Source of the DNA: an uncultured Clostridia bacterium
GTDB taxonomy: Bacteria; Bacillota; Clostridia; Christensenellales; Borkfalkiaceae
DNA length: 64,000 bases
Reading direction: 5' to 3'
Assembly: GCA_947624225.1 (NCBI GenBank)
Contig: CANQJF010000004.1
Coordinates: forward strand, 1 to 64,000
Shown piece after piece: positions 49,566-58,914 of the stretch. The notes under the pieces are model-generated. The model was not told the origin of the DNA. It saw only the letters and a program-made list of their open reading frames with translations, and did not search any database. Position 1 is the stretch's first letter; the number at the start of each line of letters is the position of its first letter. The translations under genes and the position numbers were made by a program.

Positions 49566-50720
49566 ATGAGAATTCTTCACACATCCGATTGGCATCTCGG
49601 CAAACGCCTCATGGACCGCGAACGACTCCCCGAACAGATCGAAGTGATCGAGGAGATCGTGTCCATTTGCAATGAAAAGAATGTCGACCTCGTCCTCGTT
49701 GCGGGCGATGTCTTTGATACATATCTTCCGTCCGCGGAGGCGGAGGCAGTCTTTTACCGCACGATCTTGCGCCTCGCCAAGGACAGAGCGGTCGTCGTGG
49801 TGAGCGGAAACCACGATGACGGCGTCCGTCTGGCGGCTTCGGCTCCTCTCGCGGCCGAGCACGGGATCTATCTCTTCGGCGGAGAGGCCGTCTCGGGAAC
49901 GACGGAGGGCGAGGGCCGACGCGTGGGCGCCGTTGAACTTTCGGATAACCACGTCATCATTGCAAAGGGCGATGAGCGCGTCTATATCAATGCGCTTCCC
50001 TATCCCAACGAGGCACGCATAAAAGCGGCGTGGAAAGGTTCTTACGAAGAGACCGTCGGCGCCCTCATTGCGGCGGGCGACGCGGCATACGACGGCACAA
50101 TGCCCCGTATTTTGCTCTCGCACCTCTTCGTTGCCCACGGCAGCATCTCCGAGGGGGAGCGGGATATTTCCCTCGGCGGCGCAAGACTGGTCCCCGCCGA
50201 GATTTTCCCCAAAAACGGCTATACCGCACTCGGGCACCTGCATAAAAAACAGAGATGGGGGGAAAACATCCGTTACAGCGGCTCCATCCTGCAATATTCC
50301 TTTGATGAAGCGGGCACGGAGAAGTGCGTCGTTCTCATCGAGACGCAGGGGAACGATGTGCTGGTCAAGGAGGAGATCCCGTTAAAGGCCGGCAAGCGCC
50401 TCGTGCGCTTGGAGGCAAACAGCGTAGAGGACGGGATCGCGCTCGTACTTCCCCTCGATGGCTGCTATATCGAGCTCACCCTGCATCTCTCCGCTCCCTT
50501 GACGGCGGAGGATACAAAGCGCTTGCGCGAGGCAAACGAGGGGCTCGTCTCTCTGATCCCCCTCGTGAAAGAGGGAGAGGCCTCCTCCATCGTGCGCCGC
50601 GCCGAACTCAATGCAAGAGAACTCTTCGAGGAATATTACCGCATCAAGTGCGACGGAAAGGACCCGGAGAAAGATCTGATCGAGGAATTCCTGTTTCTCC
50701 TCGGGGAGGCGGAAGCATGA
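49566..50720 (+). CDS. sbcD: DNA double-strand break nuclease subunit SbcD
   Basis: 384 residues, Mre11-type phosphoesterase. Metal-binding motifs: RILHTSDWHLGKRL, VLVAGDVFDTYLPS, VVVVSGNHDD and LLSHLFVAHG then GYTALGHLHKKQ. Works with SbcC to open hairpins and process blocked ends. It overlaps sbcC by four bases. A divergent promoter region (TATAAT-like on both strands near 49480-49500) separates it from the DnaD-like gene; no clear Shine-Dalgarno precedes the ATG. Confidence 0.95.
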   Translation: MRILHTSDWHLGKRLMDRERLPEQIEVIEEIVSICNEKNVDLVLVAGDVFDTYLPSAEAEAVFYRTILRLAKDRAVVVVSGNHDDGVRLAASAPLAAEHGIYLFGGEAVSGTTEGEGRRVGAVELSDNHVIIAKGDERVYINALPYPNEARIKAAWKGSYEETVGALIAAGDAAYDGTMPRILLSHLFVAHGSISEGERDISLGGARLVPAEIFPKNGYTALGHLHKKQRWGENIRYSGSILQYSFDEAGTEKCVVLIETQGNDVLVKEEIPLKAGKRLVRLEANSVEDGIALVLPLDGCYIELTLHLSAPLTAEDTKRLREANEGLVSLIPLVKEGEASSIVRRAELNARELFEEYYRIKCDGKDPEKDLIEEFLFLLGEAEA

Positions 50721-53281
50721 AGCCCATCCGCTTGGAATTTTGCGGGATCAATTCCTTTTCGGAGCCCGCCGTCATCGATTTTCGCCGTCTCACGGACTAT
50801 GGCCTCTTCGGGATCTTCGGGGATACGGGCTCGGGCAAGAGCACCATCCTCGATTGCATCGTCTATGCGCTGTACGGGACCACGCCCCGTCTGCCGCAGA
50901 ACAGCTATGTCGAATTCCTCAATTACCGCTGCCGTGAAGCATACATCGATTTTACGTTTGAGATCGTCTATGCCGGCAAGCGCAGGACATACAGAGTCAT
51001 CCACAAGCTCAAACGCCAAGGGACGGACGCCCACACCGTCTCTCTTTCCGAACTTACCGAGGATGGAGAGGTGCCCATTTCATCGGGCGTGAGGGAGGCA
51101 TACGAGAAGCTCGAAGAGATCGTGGGGCTGAATCAAAACGACTTTTCCAAGTGTATCGCGCTCCCGCAGGGGGAATTCTCGCAGTTTGTCAAATCGCCCG
51201 CGCGCGACCGCCTTCGGTTGATCGCCGGGCTGTTCGATCTCGAAAAATATGGATTGCGGCTCACGCAACGCATCAACGAACAGAGCGGGGCGGTCAAGGT
51301 TCGCGTGGACGTGTTGGATGCGAAGTTGGAGGCCTTTGAGGACATCACCGAGGAGGGGAATGAGGCGCTCAAAGTGCACATCGCCGACTTGAAACGGGAG
51401 AAAGATGACTTGGATGCCGCCGTCCGTTCGCTTCACGAGGAGGAAAAGGACTATTCTACCCGCCTTGCTCGCCGCCGTGAGGCAGAGGAGGCCGCGCGGC
51501 GCTTTGCGGAATTCGAGAAGAGGCTTCCCGCCATGGAGGAGCTCGGCAAACAACTTTCGCTCTTGGAGCGTGCCGTCGCCGTATGCAGCGCCGCCAAAGA
51601 GGGCGCGGAACTTCGCAGACGCGCCACGCTTGCCGATCAGCGGTATGAGGATGCCGTCCGCAAAAAGAATTCCTCCGCCGACGCGTTGGAGGCCTTTCCC
51701 CCGGAGCGCGGAGAGGCGTTGGACGGCGAGATCGCCGGGCTCAACGCGCTTGCCGTTCAGGCGGAGGCGGCGGAGGAGCGGAAAGAGGCAATGGCCCGCG
51801 CCGAGAGCCGGCTTCGGGAGGTCCTCCGTCAGCTGGAAAGGGAGGGGCAAGGCGTCGGATTTTCCTATGAGGAAGAGAAGCGCGCCCTCGAAGAAAAACT
51901 TTCTGCCTGTGGAGAGGAGGACTTCTTCTCGTTTGCGGAGACGCGCGGCAAGGCCGCCTTGCTTCGCGGCGAATATGCACAATTCAGCGCGGAACTCGAT
52001 ACTCTTACTCAAAAATATCCCGAGATCTCGCCCGACAGCGTTCCTCTGGCGGAAAAGTACAGAGCGCTCTCGCGGGGAGACGGGACAGATTTCACGCGGC
52101 TCCGTCAAGCGTATGAAGCGCTCGAAAGCGAGAAGAAGCGTTTGAGGGACTGTCTGCTCGCACTTGAAGAAAAACGCGGCGCTCATGCGCTCAAAGCGCA
52201 GCGCATCGAACACCTTACGGCCGAAAAGGGGCGCTTGGAAGAGGAACTCGCCGCCTATCGGGAGATACAAGAACTGCCGCCGGCCAAGACGGTGCGGGCG
52301 CAGTTGAGAGCAAAACAGGAAGAGAAGAGAAAGTTCTCCGAACTCAGCCGCAAGTCGGCGGAGGAATACAGTGCCGCGCAGGCAGCCCTTGCAGCCGCGG
52401 AGGAGCGAAAAAACGGCGCTCACCTTGCGCTTGAAGAGGGGATCGCTCGATACCGCGAGACGATGAAAGCGGGCGGATTTTCCTCTCCCGAGGAAGCGGA
52501 AGCCCTGGTCGCAAAGTATGGGGAGGGCGACGCCCGCGGGGAATACGAACGCTTCATGCACGACTACACGGTCGCCAAAGCCAAGTGTGCAGACCTCCCC
52601 GAGGAGGACTTCTCGGCCATCACCCCGGAGGGTTTGGCGGCATTGAGAGGGGAAATCGCGCAAAAGGAGACGGCGCGCGCAGACTGCATCAAGGAACTCG
52701 CGCTCGCGGAGGACAGGCTCGCCGCCTGCATCGAGGGTTTCAAAGAAAAGCGCGCGCTCCTCGAAGAGCGCACGGAGATTTACAAGCGCTATCGTCGCTT
52801 GCTGCTGTTAAAAAAGCTGATCGAGGGCAACCGCTTTGTCGAATTTGTCGCGGAGGAGTATCTCCAAACGGTCGCCGTCAACGCAAGCACGCGGCTCCTG
52901 TCGTTGACTGACGGAAGATATTTTTTGCGCTATGAAAAGGGCTTCACGGTCGGCGACAACTTCAATGGCGGGCTTGCACGCCCCGTATACACGCTTTCCG
53001 GCGGAGAGACGTTTCTCGTTTCTCTTTCGCTTGCTCTGGCGCTCGGCGCGGAGATATGCGCCCGCTCCTTGCGGCCCATCGAGTTCTTCTTTTTGGACGA
53101 GGGCTTCGGCACGCTGGACAACAAGCTTGTGGATACGGTGATGGACAGCCTCGAACGTCTCAGAAACGAACATTTTACGATAGGGATCATTTCCCACGTC
53201 GAAGAGTTGAAATGCAGGATCGACCGCAAGATCCTTGTGGAAAAAGCAACGGAAGAAAGCGGTTCGAAAATCAAGGAATGA
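50717..53281 (+). CDS. sbcC: DNA repair ATPase SbcC (Rad50-like)
   Basis: 854 residues. The Walker A motif GDTGSGKST is at ~35-43, the ABC signature LSGGETF and Walker B FFFLDEGFGTLD are at the C-terminus, and long coiled coils lie between. I see no clear CXXC zinc hook in the middle, and the protein is shorter than the usual ~1000-1200 residues, so the coils are reduced. The track start at 50324 is in an alternate frame of sbcD and is rejected; the ATG at 50717 overlaps the sbcD stop. Confidence 0.93.
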   Translation: MKPIRLEFCGINSFSEPAVIDFRRLTDYGLFGIFGDTGSGKSTILDCIVYALYGTTPRLPQNSYVEFLNYRCREAYIDFTFEIVYAGKRRTYRVIHKLKRQGTDAHTVSLSELTEDGEVPISSGVREAYEKLEEIVGLNQNDFSKCIALPQGEFSQFVKSPARDRLRLIAGLFDLEKYGLRLTQRINEQSGAVKVRVDVLDAKLEAFEDITEEGNEALKVHIADLKREKDDLDAAVRSLHEEEKDYSTRLARRREAEEAARRFAEFEKRLPAMEELGKQLSLLERAVAVCSAAKEGAELRRRATLADQRYEDAVRKKNSSADALEAFPPERGEALDGEIAGLNALAVQAEAAEERKEAMARAESRLREVLRQLEREGQGVGFSYEEEKRALEEKLSACGEEDFFSFAETRGKAALLRGEYAQFSAELDTLTQKYPEISPDSVPLAEKYRALSRGDGTDFTRLRQAYEALESEKKRLRDCLLALEEKRGAHALKAQRIEHLTAEKGRLEEELAAYREIQELPPAKTVRAQLRAKQEEKRKFSELSRKSAEEYSAAQAALAAAEERKNGAHLALEEGIARYRETMKAGGFSSPEEAEALVAKYGEGDARGEYERFMHDYTVAKAKCADLPEEDFSAITPEGLAALRGEIAQKETARADCIKELALAEDRLAACIEGFKEKRALLEERTEIYKRYRRLLLLKKLIEGNRFVEFVAEEYLQTVAVNASTRLLSLTDGRYFLRYEKGFTVGDNFNGGLARPVYTLSGGETFLVSLSLALALGAEICARSLRPIEFFFLDEGFGTLDNKLVDTVMDSLERLRNEHFTIGIISHVEELKCRIDRKILVEKATEESGSKIKE

Positions 53282-53291
53282 GGTGAGTGCT

Positions 53292-54974
53292 TTGGCGATC
53301 TTGACCCCAATAACATTATGGCAGGACTTTGACGATTCTCTTCCCTCCAACGAGGAACCCATCTCGGAGCGCAGGGAGGACGGGATCGTTTGGCGCGATC
53401 TGTATCTCTATGGGCGCAACGTCGGCTCGGGGGCGGGGCGGGTAAAAATATACGCCAGCTATGTGTACCCGGAGGACAAGGAGAGCTTTCCCACCGTCAT
53501 GATCCTGTTCGAGGCAGGCCTTCTCTTTGACAAGAGGCTGGTCTTGCGCTATGTGAAGAACGGTTACGGCGTGCTCTGTGTGGACTATTCGGGGGAACGC
53601 CCGGACGGATATTACACGGTCTATCCCAAAATCGTGGACTATGCGAATTTTGCGCGCGCCGGCAGACACATCGACCATTGCGACCAATCCGCCAAGGAGA
53701 CGAGTTGGTATGAATGGGCGTCGGTGGCGCGGTATGCGTTCAACTATCTGCACCGGAGGCCGGAGGTGAGCGCCATCGGGGCGATCGGGCTCCGCACGGG
53801 CGGGGAGATCCTGTTCAAACTCGCGCCCTATGTTCCGCTCTCCTGCATGATCTCCGTCTGTGCCGCCGGCTGGCTTGCCTACCGCGGCATTGCGAAATTT
53901 ACCGGAGACGAAAAGCGCATTCTCGACGAAGAGCGGCACCGTTTCATCGCGGGGATCGATTCGCAGACGTATGCGCCGCTCGTCAAATGTCCCGTTCTCC
54001 TCGTTTCCGCCATCAACGACAGAAAATATAATTTCGACCGCGTGTTCGATACTTTCCGCCAAATCAATCCCGAAGCGGAAAAGGCGCTGCTCTTTTCGGC
54101 GCACGGGAGCGGGTTGGTGGGGGAGCATTCGCTCAAAGATATCGATCTCTTCTTGGATAAATACTTGCGCGGGAGAACAGTCTTTCTCACCAAGCCCATC
54201 TCCGTCGCGGTGGGAGAGGACGCGGAGGGCAACCTCGTCGTCACGGGAACGTTTGACGCCACCGGCGAGATTAAAGAGTTCGGCATCTTCTATACGGAGG
54301 ACGTTGTCTCCTCCACGACGCGCGATTGGACGCGCATCTTGGGGCGGCCCGAAGATCTCGACGGAAATGTGGGCAAGGTCCCGCTTTCCCTCTACAACGG
54401 CACCTCCAAGGCGCTCGTCTATGCCTTTGTCTGCTATTCCAACAGCTTTTCGGCGACCTCCAAGATCCTCGAAATCAACGTGAATAAGAAGTATCATAAC
54501 GCCTGTCCCCGCAGCCGCGTCATTTACAGCGAACAGGACGAATTCAACGGGTTTTCCATTTTCCGCCGCAGAATGGCCGCCGTCGCGGATTGCTTTTCCG
54601 AGGGTGCGAGGGCTTCGGTGAGAAGGCTCCCGGGCTTTGGCGGCATCAAGGGGCTTGCGGCGGCTCCCGGGTTGATATCTTACCGCGTGGGAGACCCGCG
54701 GTTCAAGGCTCCCGAGGGCACATCTTTCTGTCTCGATGCCTATTCCGCCGTCCCCGCAAAACTTCGGATCACGTTTTATTGCGACGAAGAGGAAAAGGTT
54801 GGCTACTCCACGGAAGTGAATGTTCCCGCGGGGGGAACATGGTCGTGCTATCTGTTCGACCCCGATGATTTTAAGACGCAGGCGGGGGCAGTTCTCGAAA
54901 GTTTCTCCGAAGTCGTCTCCGTTGTATTTGTCAGCGAAGAGGATGTGCTCATCAACAATGTGTTATGGATCTGA
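53292..54974 (+). CDS. Alpha/beta-hydrolase-like protein with C-terminal beta domain
   Basis: 560 residues. Residues ~1-310 look like an alpha/beta hydrolase: FPTVMILFEAGLLFDKRLVLRYVKNGYGVLCVDYSGERP, and a nucleophile-elbow region AIGLRTGGEI in which the usual Ser of GXSXG is Thr or absent. CPVLLVSAINDRKYNFD and FSAHGSGLVGEH fit the acid and histidine regions. The remainder is beta-rich, ligand-binding-like. The TTG at 53292, six bases after GAGGTG, is my preferred start; GTG at 53283 is possible. Substrate is unknown. It lies between sbcC and lepB in one apparent transcription unit. Confidence 0.72.
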   Translation: MAILTPITLWQDFDDSLPSNEEPISERREDGIVWRDLYLYGRNVGSGAGRVKIYASYVYPEDKESFPTVMILFEAGLLFDKRLVLRYVKNGYGVLCVDYSGERPDGYYTVYPKIVDYANFARAGRHIDHCDQSAKETSWYEWASVARYAFNYLHRRPEVSAIGAIGLRTGGEILFKLAPYVPLSCMISVCAAGWLAYRGIAKFTGDEKRILDEERHRFIAGIDSQTYAPLVKCPVLLVSAINDRKYNFDRVFDTFRQINPEAEKALLFSAHGSGLVGEHSLKDIDLFLDKYLRGRTVFLTKPISVAVGEDAEGNLVVTGTFDATGEIKEFGIFYTEDVVSSTTRDWTRILGRPEDLDGNVGKVPLSLYNGTSKALVYAFVCYSNSFSATSKILEINVNKKYHNACPRSRVIYSEQDEFNGFSIFRRRMAAVADCFSEGARASVRRLPGFGGIKGLAAAPGLISYRVGDPRFKAPEGTSFCLDAYSAVPAKLRITFYCDEEEKVGYSTEVNVPAGGTWSCYLFDPDDFKTQAGAVLESFSEVVSVVFVSEEDVLINNVLWI

Positions 54975-54975
54975 T

Positions 54976-55668
54976 ATGAAAGAAACCGGCGAAGGATATC
55001 AAGGTCTGAACAACAGAATAAAGCGCCCCGAGATGCTTGCCAAGAGGGGCGAGCAGCGCGACATTCTTTGGTATATTTTTTACTTCATTCTCCTCTTTGC
55101 CGCACTGTTCCTCTTGGGGAAAATGTGGGCGGTCTCCAATTACATCGTCGTGCAAGTGCAGGGTCCCTCGATGCTCGATACGCTGTATGGGGGAGAATTG
55201 GTGGGAAACCACACCTATGAGGGGGGCGATTATCTCTATGTGCGGCGCACATCCGAGGCCCAAAGGGGGGATATCGTCATTGTGGACGTCTCCCAAAATC
55301 CCACCTTTACCGACGACAAGATCATCAAGCGCCTCATTGCCACAGGAGGGGACCGTATTTACGCGGAGGACGGCGTCGTCTACTTGCAGAAAGCTGGCTC
55401 CTCTCGGTTCGAACCCCTGCAAGAGGATTACGTCAAATCATACGGCGACCATTCGGATTATGAGATCGAATTTGAAGAGGTCGACCTCAAAGAGGGGGAG
55501 ATCTTCGTGATGGGCGACAACCGCGAGATCAGTGCGGATTCCCGGTTTCTTTCCGTTCCGCTCAAAGAGACAGACATTTTGGGAGTCGTCGCCGAATGGA
55601 ATTTGCGCTCTCCGGAGGGATGGGCGGCGGTAGAGGCATTCTTCGTCCGCACCTTTCTCAAAATATAA
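54976..55668 (+). CDS. lepB: Signal peptidase I
   Basis: 230 residues. One N-terminal membrane helix (ILWYIFYFILLFAALFLLG) precedes the catalytic domain. The catalytic dyad is S65 in QGPSMLDTL and K118 in DKIIKRLIATGGD, and the C-terminal box MGDNREISADSR is intact. It cleaves signal peptides of exported proteins. It starts one base after the hydrolase stop and shows no own ribosome-binding site, so it is probably coupled. Confidence 0.93.
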   Translation: MKETGEGYQGLNNRIKRPEMLAKRGEQRDILWYIFYFILLFAALFLLGKMWAVSNYIVVQVQGPSMLDTLYGGELVGNHTYEGGDYLYVRRTSEAQRGDIVIVDVSQNPTFTDDKIIKRLIATGGDRIYAEDGVVYLQKAGSSRFEPLQEDYVKSYGDHSDYEIEFEEVDLKEGEIFVMGDNREISADSRFLSVPLKETDILGVVAEWNLRSPEGWAAVEAFFVRTFLKI

Positions 55669-55701
55669 AAAATCACAAGGAAAATACATTAGGAGGATCA
55701 T

Positions 55702-56544
55702 ATGAATATCCAACTCACAGCAGACAGCACATGCGACCTCGGCCCTTATGTGGAAGAACGCGGGATCGGTATCATGCCCCTCTCCGTAATTCTCGGAGAG
55801 CAATCTTATCGCGACGGCGTTGACATCGTGCCGAAAGATATCTTCGATTACTATGAAAAGACGGGAGGACTTCCCAAGACCGCCGCACCGAGCATCGGCG
55901 ACTTCGAGGAGTTTTTCGGGAACTATGTGGAGGAGGGCAAGACGGTGATCCACTACAACATCTCGGCAAAATCTTCCTCTTCGCATGCGTATGCGGTCGA
56001 GGCGGCCAAAAAGTTCCCCGGGCGGGTCTATGTGGTGGATAGCAAGGCGCTCTCATCGGGGCAGGGGCTTCTCGTGATGAAAGCATCCGACATGCTCTCG
56101 GAGGGGAAAGAGGCCGAGGAGATCGTGGTGGTCACCAACGCGCTTCGCCCCAAGGTGAACACCTCCTTTATTCCGGATCGTCTCGACTATCTGTATAAGG
56201 GCGGAAGATGCTCGCGCATGACGATGTATGCCGCAAATGTGCTCAAAATCCATCCCCTCATCGAAATGCAGGACGGACAACTTGTTGCGGAGACTAAGTA
56301 TCGCGGCAGCATGCAGAAGTGCATCGACAAATATATCGATGATCTTGCCATAAAATATCCGGTATATGACAAGAGACGCTGTTTCATCACGCACAGCAGC
56401 GCCGACAAGGAGCTCGTGGAGTTTGCAAAGAAAAAAGTGGCGGAAAAGTTTGACTTCCAGGAGATCCTCGAAACGGTCGCCGGTTCCGTGATCACCGGGC
56501 ATTGCGGGCGGAATACGCTTGGCGTGCTCTTTATCGCAAAGTGA
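55702..56544 (+). CDS. DegV family fatty-acid-binding protein
   Basis: 280 residues. QLTADSTCDL at the start and NTSFIPDRLDYLYKGGRCSRM are conserved DegV/FakB elements, and the C-terminal ITGHCGRNTLGVLF is typical. Family members bind a fatty acid and present it to FakA kinase, which is not in this window. AGGAGGATCAT precedes the ATG. Confidence 0.92.
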   Translation: MNIQLTADSTCDLGPYVEERGIGIMPLSVILGEQSYRDGVDIVPKDIFDYYEKTGGLPKTAAPSIGDFEEFFGNYVEEGKTVIHYNISAKSSSSHAYAVEAAKKFPGRVYVVDSKALSSGQGLLVMKASDMLSEGKEAEEIVVVTNALRPKVNTSFIPDRLDYLYKGGRCSRMTMYAANVLKIHPLIEMQDGQLVAETKYRGSMQKCIDKYIDDLAIKYPVYDKRRCFITHSSADKELVEFAKKKVAEKFDFQEILETVAGSVITGHCGRNTLGVLFIAK

Positions 56545-56550
56545 GGGAGT

Positions 56551-57063
56551 ATGGAAAAGCTATATCGGGATGCAGACCTATGGGATTGCGTCATTCAGCG
56601 GCGTAAAATCCTTGCCGTATATTGGGCTGTTACGGCGGCGGTATTCGGGATATTTTTGGGATTTACGATCGGCTATACCCAGCTTCCGTATCAGGATCCC
56701 GCGGGGCCGTGGTTGATCGCAGCCACCTGTGTCGCAGTGGCAGCCTACCTGATTTTTGCGTTTCCTTTCATGGGGATCAAGTTCAAACGTTGCAATGCCT
56801 ACTGCAAAATGCTCAAATTTATCTCCGTCGGGCTCAAAGAGTACGCAGTGATGCCTTTCGAGGATATCGAAGATTGGGTCACGCACGACGGGGTGGATTG
56901 CAATGTCGCCGTGTTTGCGGTAAAAAACATAAAAAAAGATGAGCTTTTGCGTCGTCAGGTGTTTGTGGATGGCGAGAAAGAGTTCCCGCCCTTTGAAGTG
57001 GGAACGTCTGCACGGGTGATTTTGCAAGGCAATCTGCTCATTGAATACGAACTGCTCGATTGA
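56551..57063 (+). CDS. Hypothetical protein with two membrane helices
   Basis: 170 residues; family not recognised. Two adjacent helices (AVYWAVTAAVFGIFLGFTIGY and WLIAATCVAVAAYLIFAFPF) precede a soluble C-terminal domain of about 90 residues with alternating strands (DCNVAVFAVKNIKKDELLRRQVFVD, ARVILQGNLLIEYELL). The topology suggests a membrane-anchored cytoplasmic domain. It is six bases after the degV stop and has weak GAGGGAGT upstream, so it belongs to that transcription unit. Confidence 0.75.
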   Translation: MEKLYRDADLWDCVIQRRKILAVYWAVTAAVFGIFLGFTIGYTQLPYQDPAGPWLIAATCVAVAAYLIFAFPFMGIKFKRCNAYCKMLKFISVGLKEYAVMPFEDIEDWVTHDGVDCNVAVFAVKNIKKDELLRRQVFVDGEKEFPPFEVGTSARVILQGNLLIEYELLD

Positions 57064-57121
57064 GCCGTAAGAGCCGTTTTTTCGGCAAAAATAAAAAACA
57101 ATCTCAAAGGAGTAACGGAAA

Positions 57122-58891
57122 ATGGAAAGAAAGGATGTACAGCAGAAATATAAGTGGCGTGTCGAGGACGTGTTCCCGAGCGACGAAGCATGGGAAGAGG
57201 CCTTTGCGAAACTTGACGGCATGATCAATTTTAAGCAATTTCGCGGCACGTTGAATACCGCCGAGAACATTCTTGCCTATTTTAAGGCGGAAGAGGAGTT
57301 CAGCATTGCGGCCATGCGCGTTTATCTCTATGCCTTTTTGAAGCATGACGAAGATGTGCGCATCACAAAATATAATTCGTACCTGGCCAAGATCATGTCT
57401 CTCTTGACGCGTGCGGGTGCCGAGACGGCGTTTGCAACCCCCGAACTCACGGCGCTATCGGAGGAGACGTTGGATGCGCTGATCGCCGATCCGAGGCTCA
57501 AAGATTACGATTATCTCCTCATGCGGACAAAGCAAAGCAAGCGGTATACGCTTTCCGAACGGGAGGAGATCATCTTGACGCAGGCAAGCGAGCCTCTCAG
57601 TGCGGCGGGCGATGTCTTTGAAATGTTAGACAATGCCGAGCTCGATCTTCCCGAGATGGAGTATGAGGGGAAAAAGCTCCGCTTGACGCACGGAATGTAT
57701 TCTGTCATCATGAACGGCAAGAACCGTGCAAAGCGGGAGGAGGCGTTCAAGCTCTACTATTCTGCCTATCGAAAGATTTTGAATACATTGGCCACGACTT
57801 ATTACGGGAACGTAAAGGCAGACATCTTCTACAAGACCGTGCGCGGCCATGAGAGCTGCCTGAAAAAGGCGCTGTTTGAGGAGGATGTGGATCCGAGCGT
57901 ATATGAGCGTCTGGTGGAGTGCGTCAATGCGGCAACGCCCGTGATGCACCGCTATATGGCGCTCCGCAAGAAAGTGATGGGGCTCGAAGAGATGCACATG
58001 TACGACATCTATCCCTCTTTGGTGGAGGATGCCGAATTGAAGCTCTCTTTCGAAGAGGCCTATGAACTGTGCATCAAGGGACTTGCCCCGCTCGGGGAAG
58101 AATATCTCGAACTCTTCAAGAAAGGGAGAGATGAGGGATGGATCGACGTGGAGGAGACGGACGGAAAGCGAAGCGGCGCTTATTCCATCGGCATCTATGG
58201 GAATCACCCGTTCGTCCTCTTGAACTATCGCCCGACCACGCACGACGTATTCACCATCGCTCATGAGATGGGCCATTCCCTGCATTCCTACTATTCCAAC
58301 ACGTTTGAGCCGTATTCGAAGTCGGATTACCGCATCTTTGTGGCCGAAGTCGCCTCGACCGTCAACGAGGTGCTCCTCCTCAAATATCTCTTAAAGACCA
58401 CGGAGGACGGGCAACTTCAAAAGTATCTTCTCAACTACTTCCTCGACATGATCCGCACGACGCTCTTCCGTCAAACACAGTTTGCGGAGTTCGAAGAGAA
58501 AGCGCATGCGCTTGCAGAGAGCGGCGAGCCCTTGAACAAGGATAACTTGTCCGCACTCTATCTGGATCTCAACAAGAAGTACTATGGGGACGCCGTCGTG
58601 CACGATGAAGAAATTTCTTTCGAGTGGGCGCGCATTCCGCACTTCTATCGCTCATTCTATGTGTACAAGTATGCGACGGGGATCACTGCCGCCATTTGTA
58701 TTGCCAACCGCATCATTGAGGAGGGGGAAAAGGCCGTTGAGGACTACAAGCGCTTCCTGAAAGGGGGCTGTTCGACGGATCCCGTATCTCTTCTCAAACT
58801 CGCCGGGGCAGATCTCACGACGGAAAAACCTTTCAAGGCCGCGCTCGCCGAGTTTGAAGCCGCGCTCGAACGTTTCGAGAAGCTGTCGTAA
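57122..58891 (+). CDS. pepF: Oligoendopeptidase F
   Basis: 589 residues, M3B metallopeptidase. The zinc motif is H381-E-M-G-H385 in TIAHEMGHSLHSYYSN, with the third ligand in VAEVASTVNEVLLL. It cleaves 7-17-residue peptides in the cytosol. It starts VQQKYKWRVEDVFPSDEAWEE as the family does. AAAGGAGTAACGGAAA precedes the ATG. Confidence 0.95.
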   Translation: MERKDVQQKYKWRVEDVFPSDEAWEEAFAKLDGMINFKQFRGTLNTAENILAYFKAEEEFSIAAMRVYLYAFLKHDEDVRITKYNSYLAKIMSLLTRAGAETAFATPELTALSEETLDALIADPRLKDYDYLLMRTKQSKRYTLSEREEIILTQASEPLSAAGDVFEMLDNAELDLPEMEYEGKKLRLTHGMYSVIMNGKNRAKREEAFKLYYSAYRKILNTLATTYYGNVKADIFYKTVRGHESCLKKALFEEDVDPSVYERLVECVNAATPVMHRYMALRKKVMGLEEMHMYDIYPSLVEDAELKLSFEEAYELCIKGLAPLGEEYLELFKKGRDEGWIDVEETDGKRSGAYSIGIYGNHPFVLLNYRPTTHDVFTIAHEMGHSLHSYYSNTFEPYSKSDYRIFVAEVASTVNEVLLLKYLLKTTEDGQLQKYLLNYFLDMIRTTLFRQTQFAEFEEKAHALAESGEPLNKDNLSALYLDLNKKYYGDAVVHDEEISFEWARIPHFYRSFYVYKYATGITAAICIANRIIEEGEKAVEDYKRFLKGGCSTDPVSLLKLAGADLTTEKPFKAALAEFEAALERFEKLS

Positions 58892-58914
58892 TTTTCTTCA
58901 AAGGGGGTCGATCC

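Noticed and set aside
49416-50294. 293-residue extension of the DnaD-like protein
   Set aside because: Antisense to sbcD; the protein starts after a good ribosome-binding site at 49415.
50324-50716. N-terminal extension of SbcC
   Set aside because: This part is an alternate frame of sbcD; the conserved SbcC start is the ATG at 50717.
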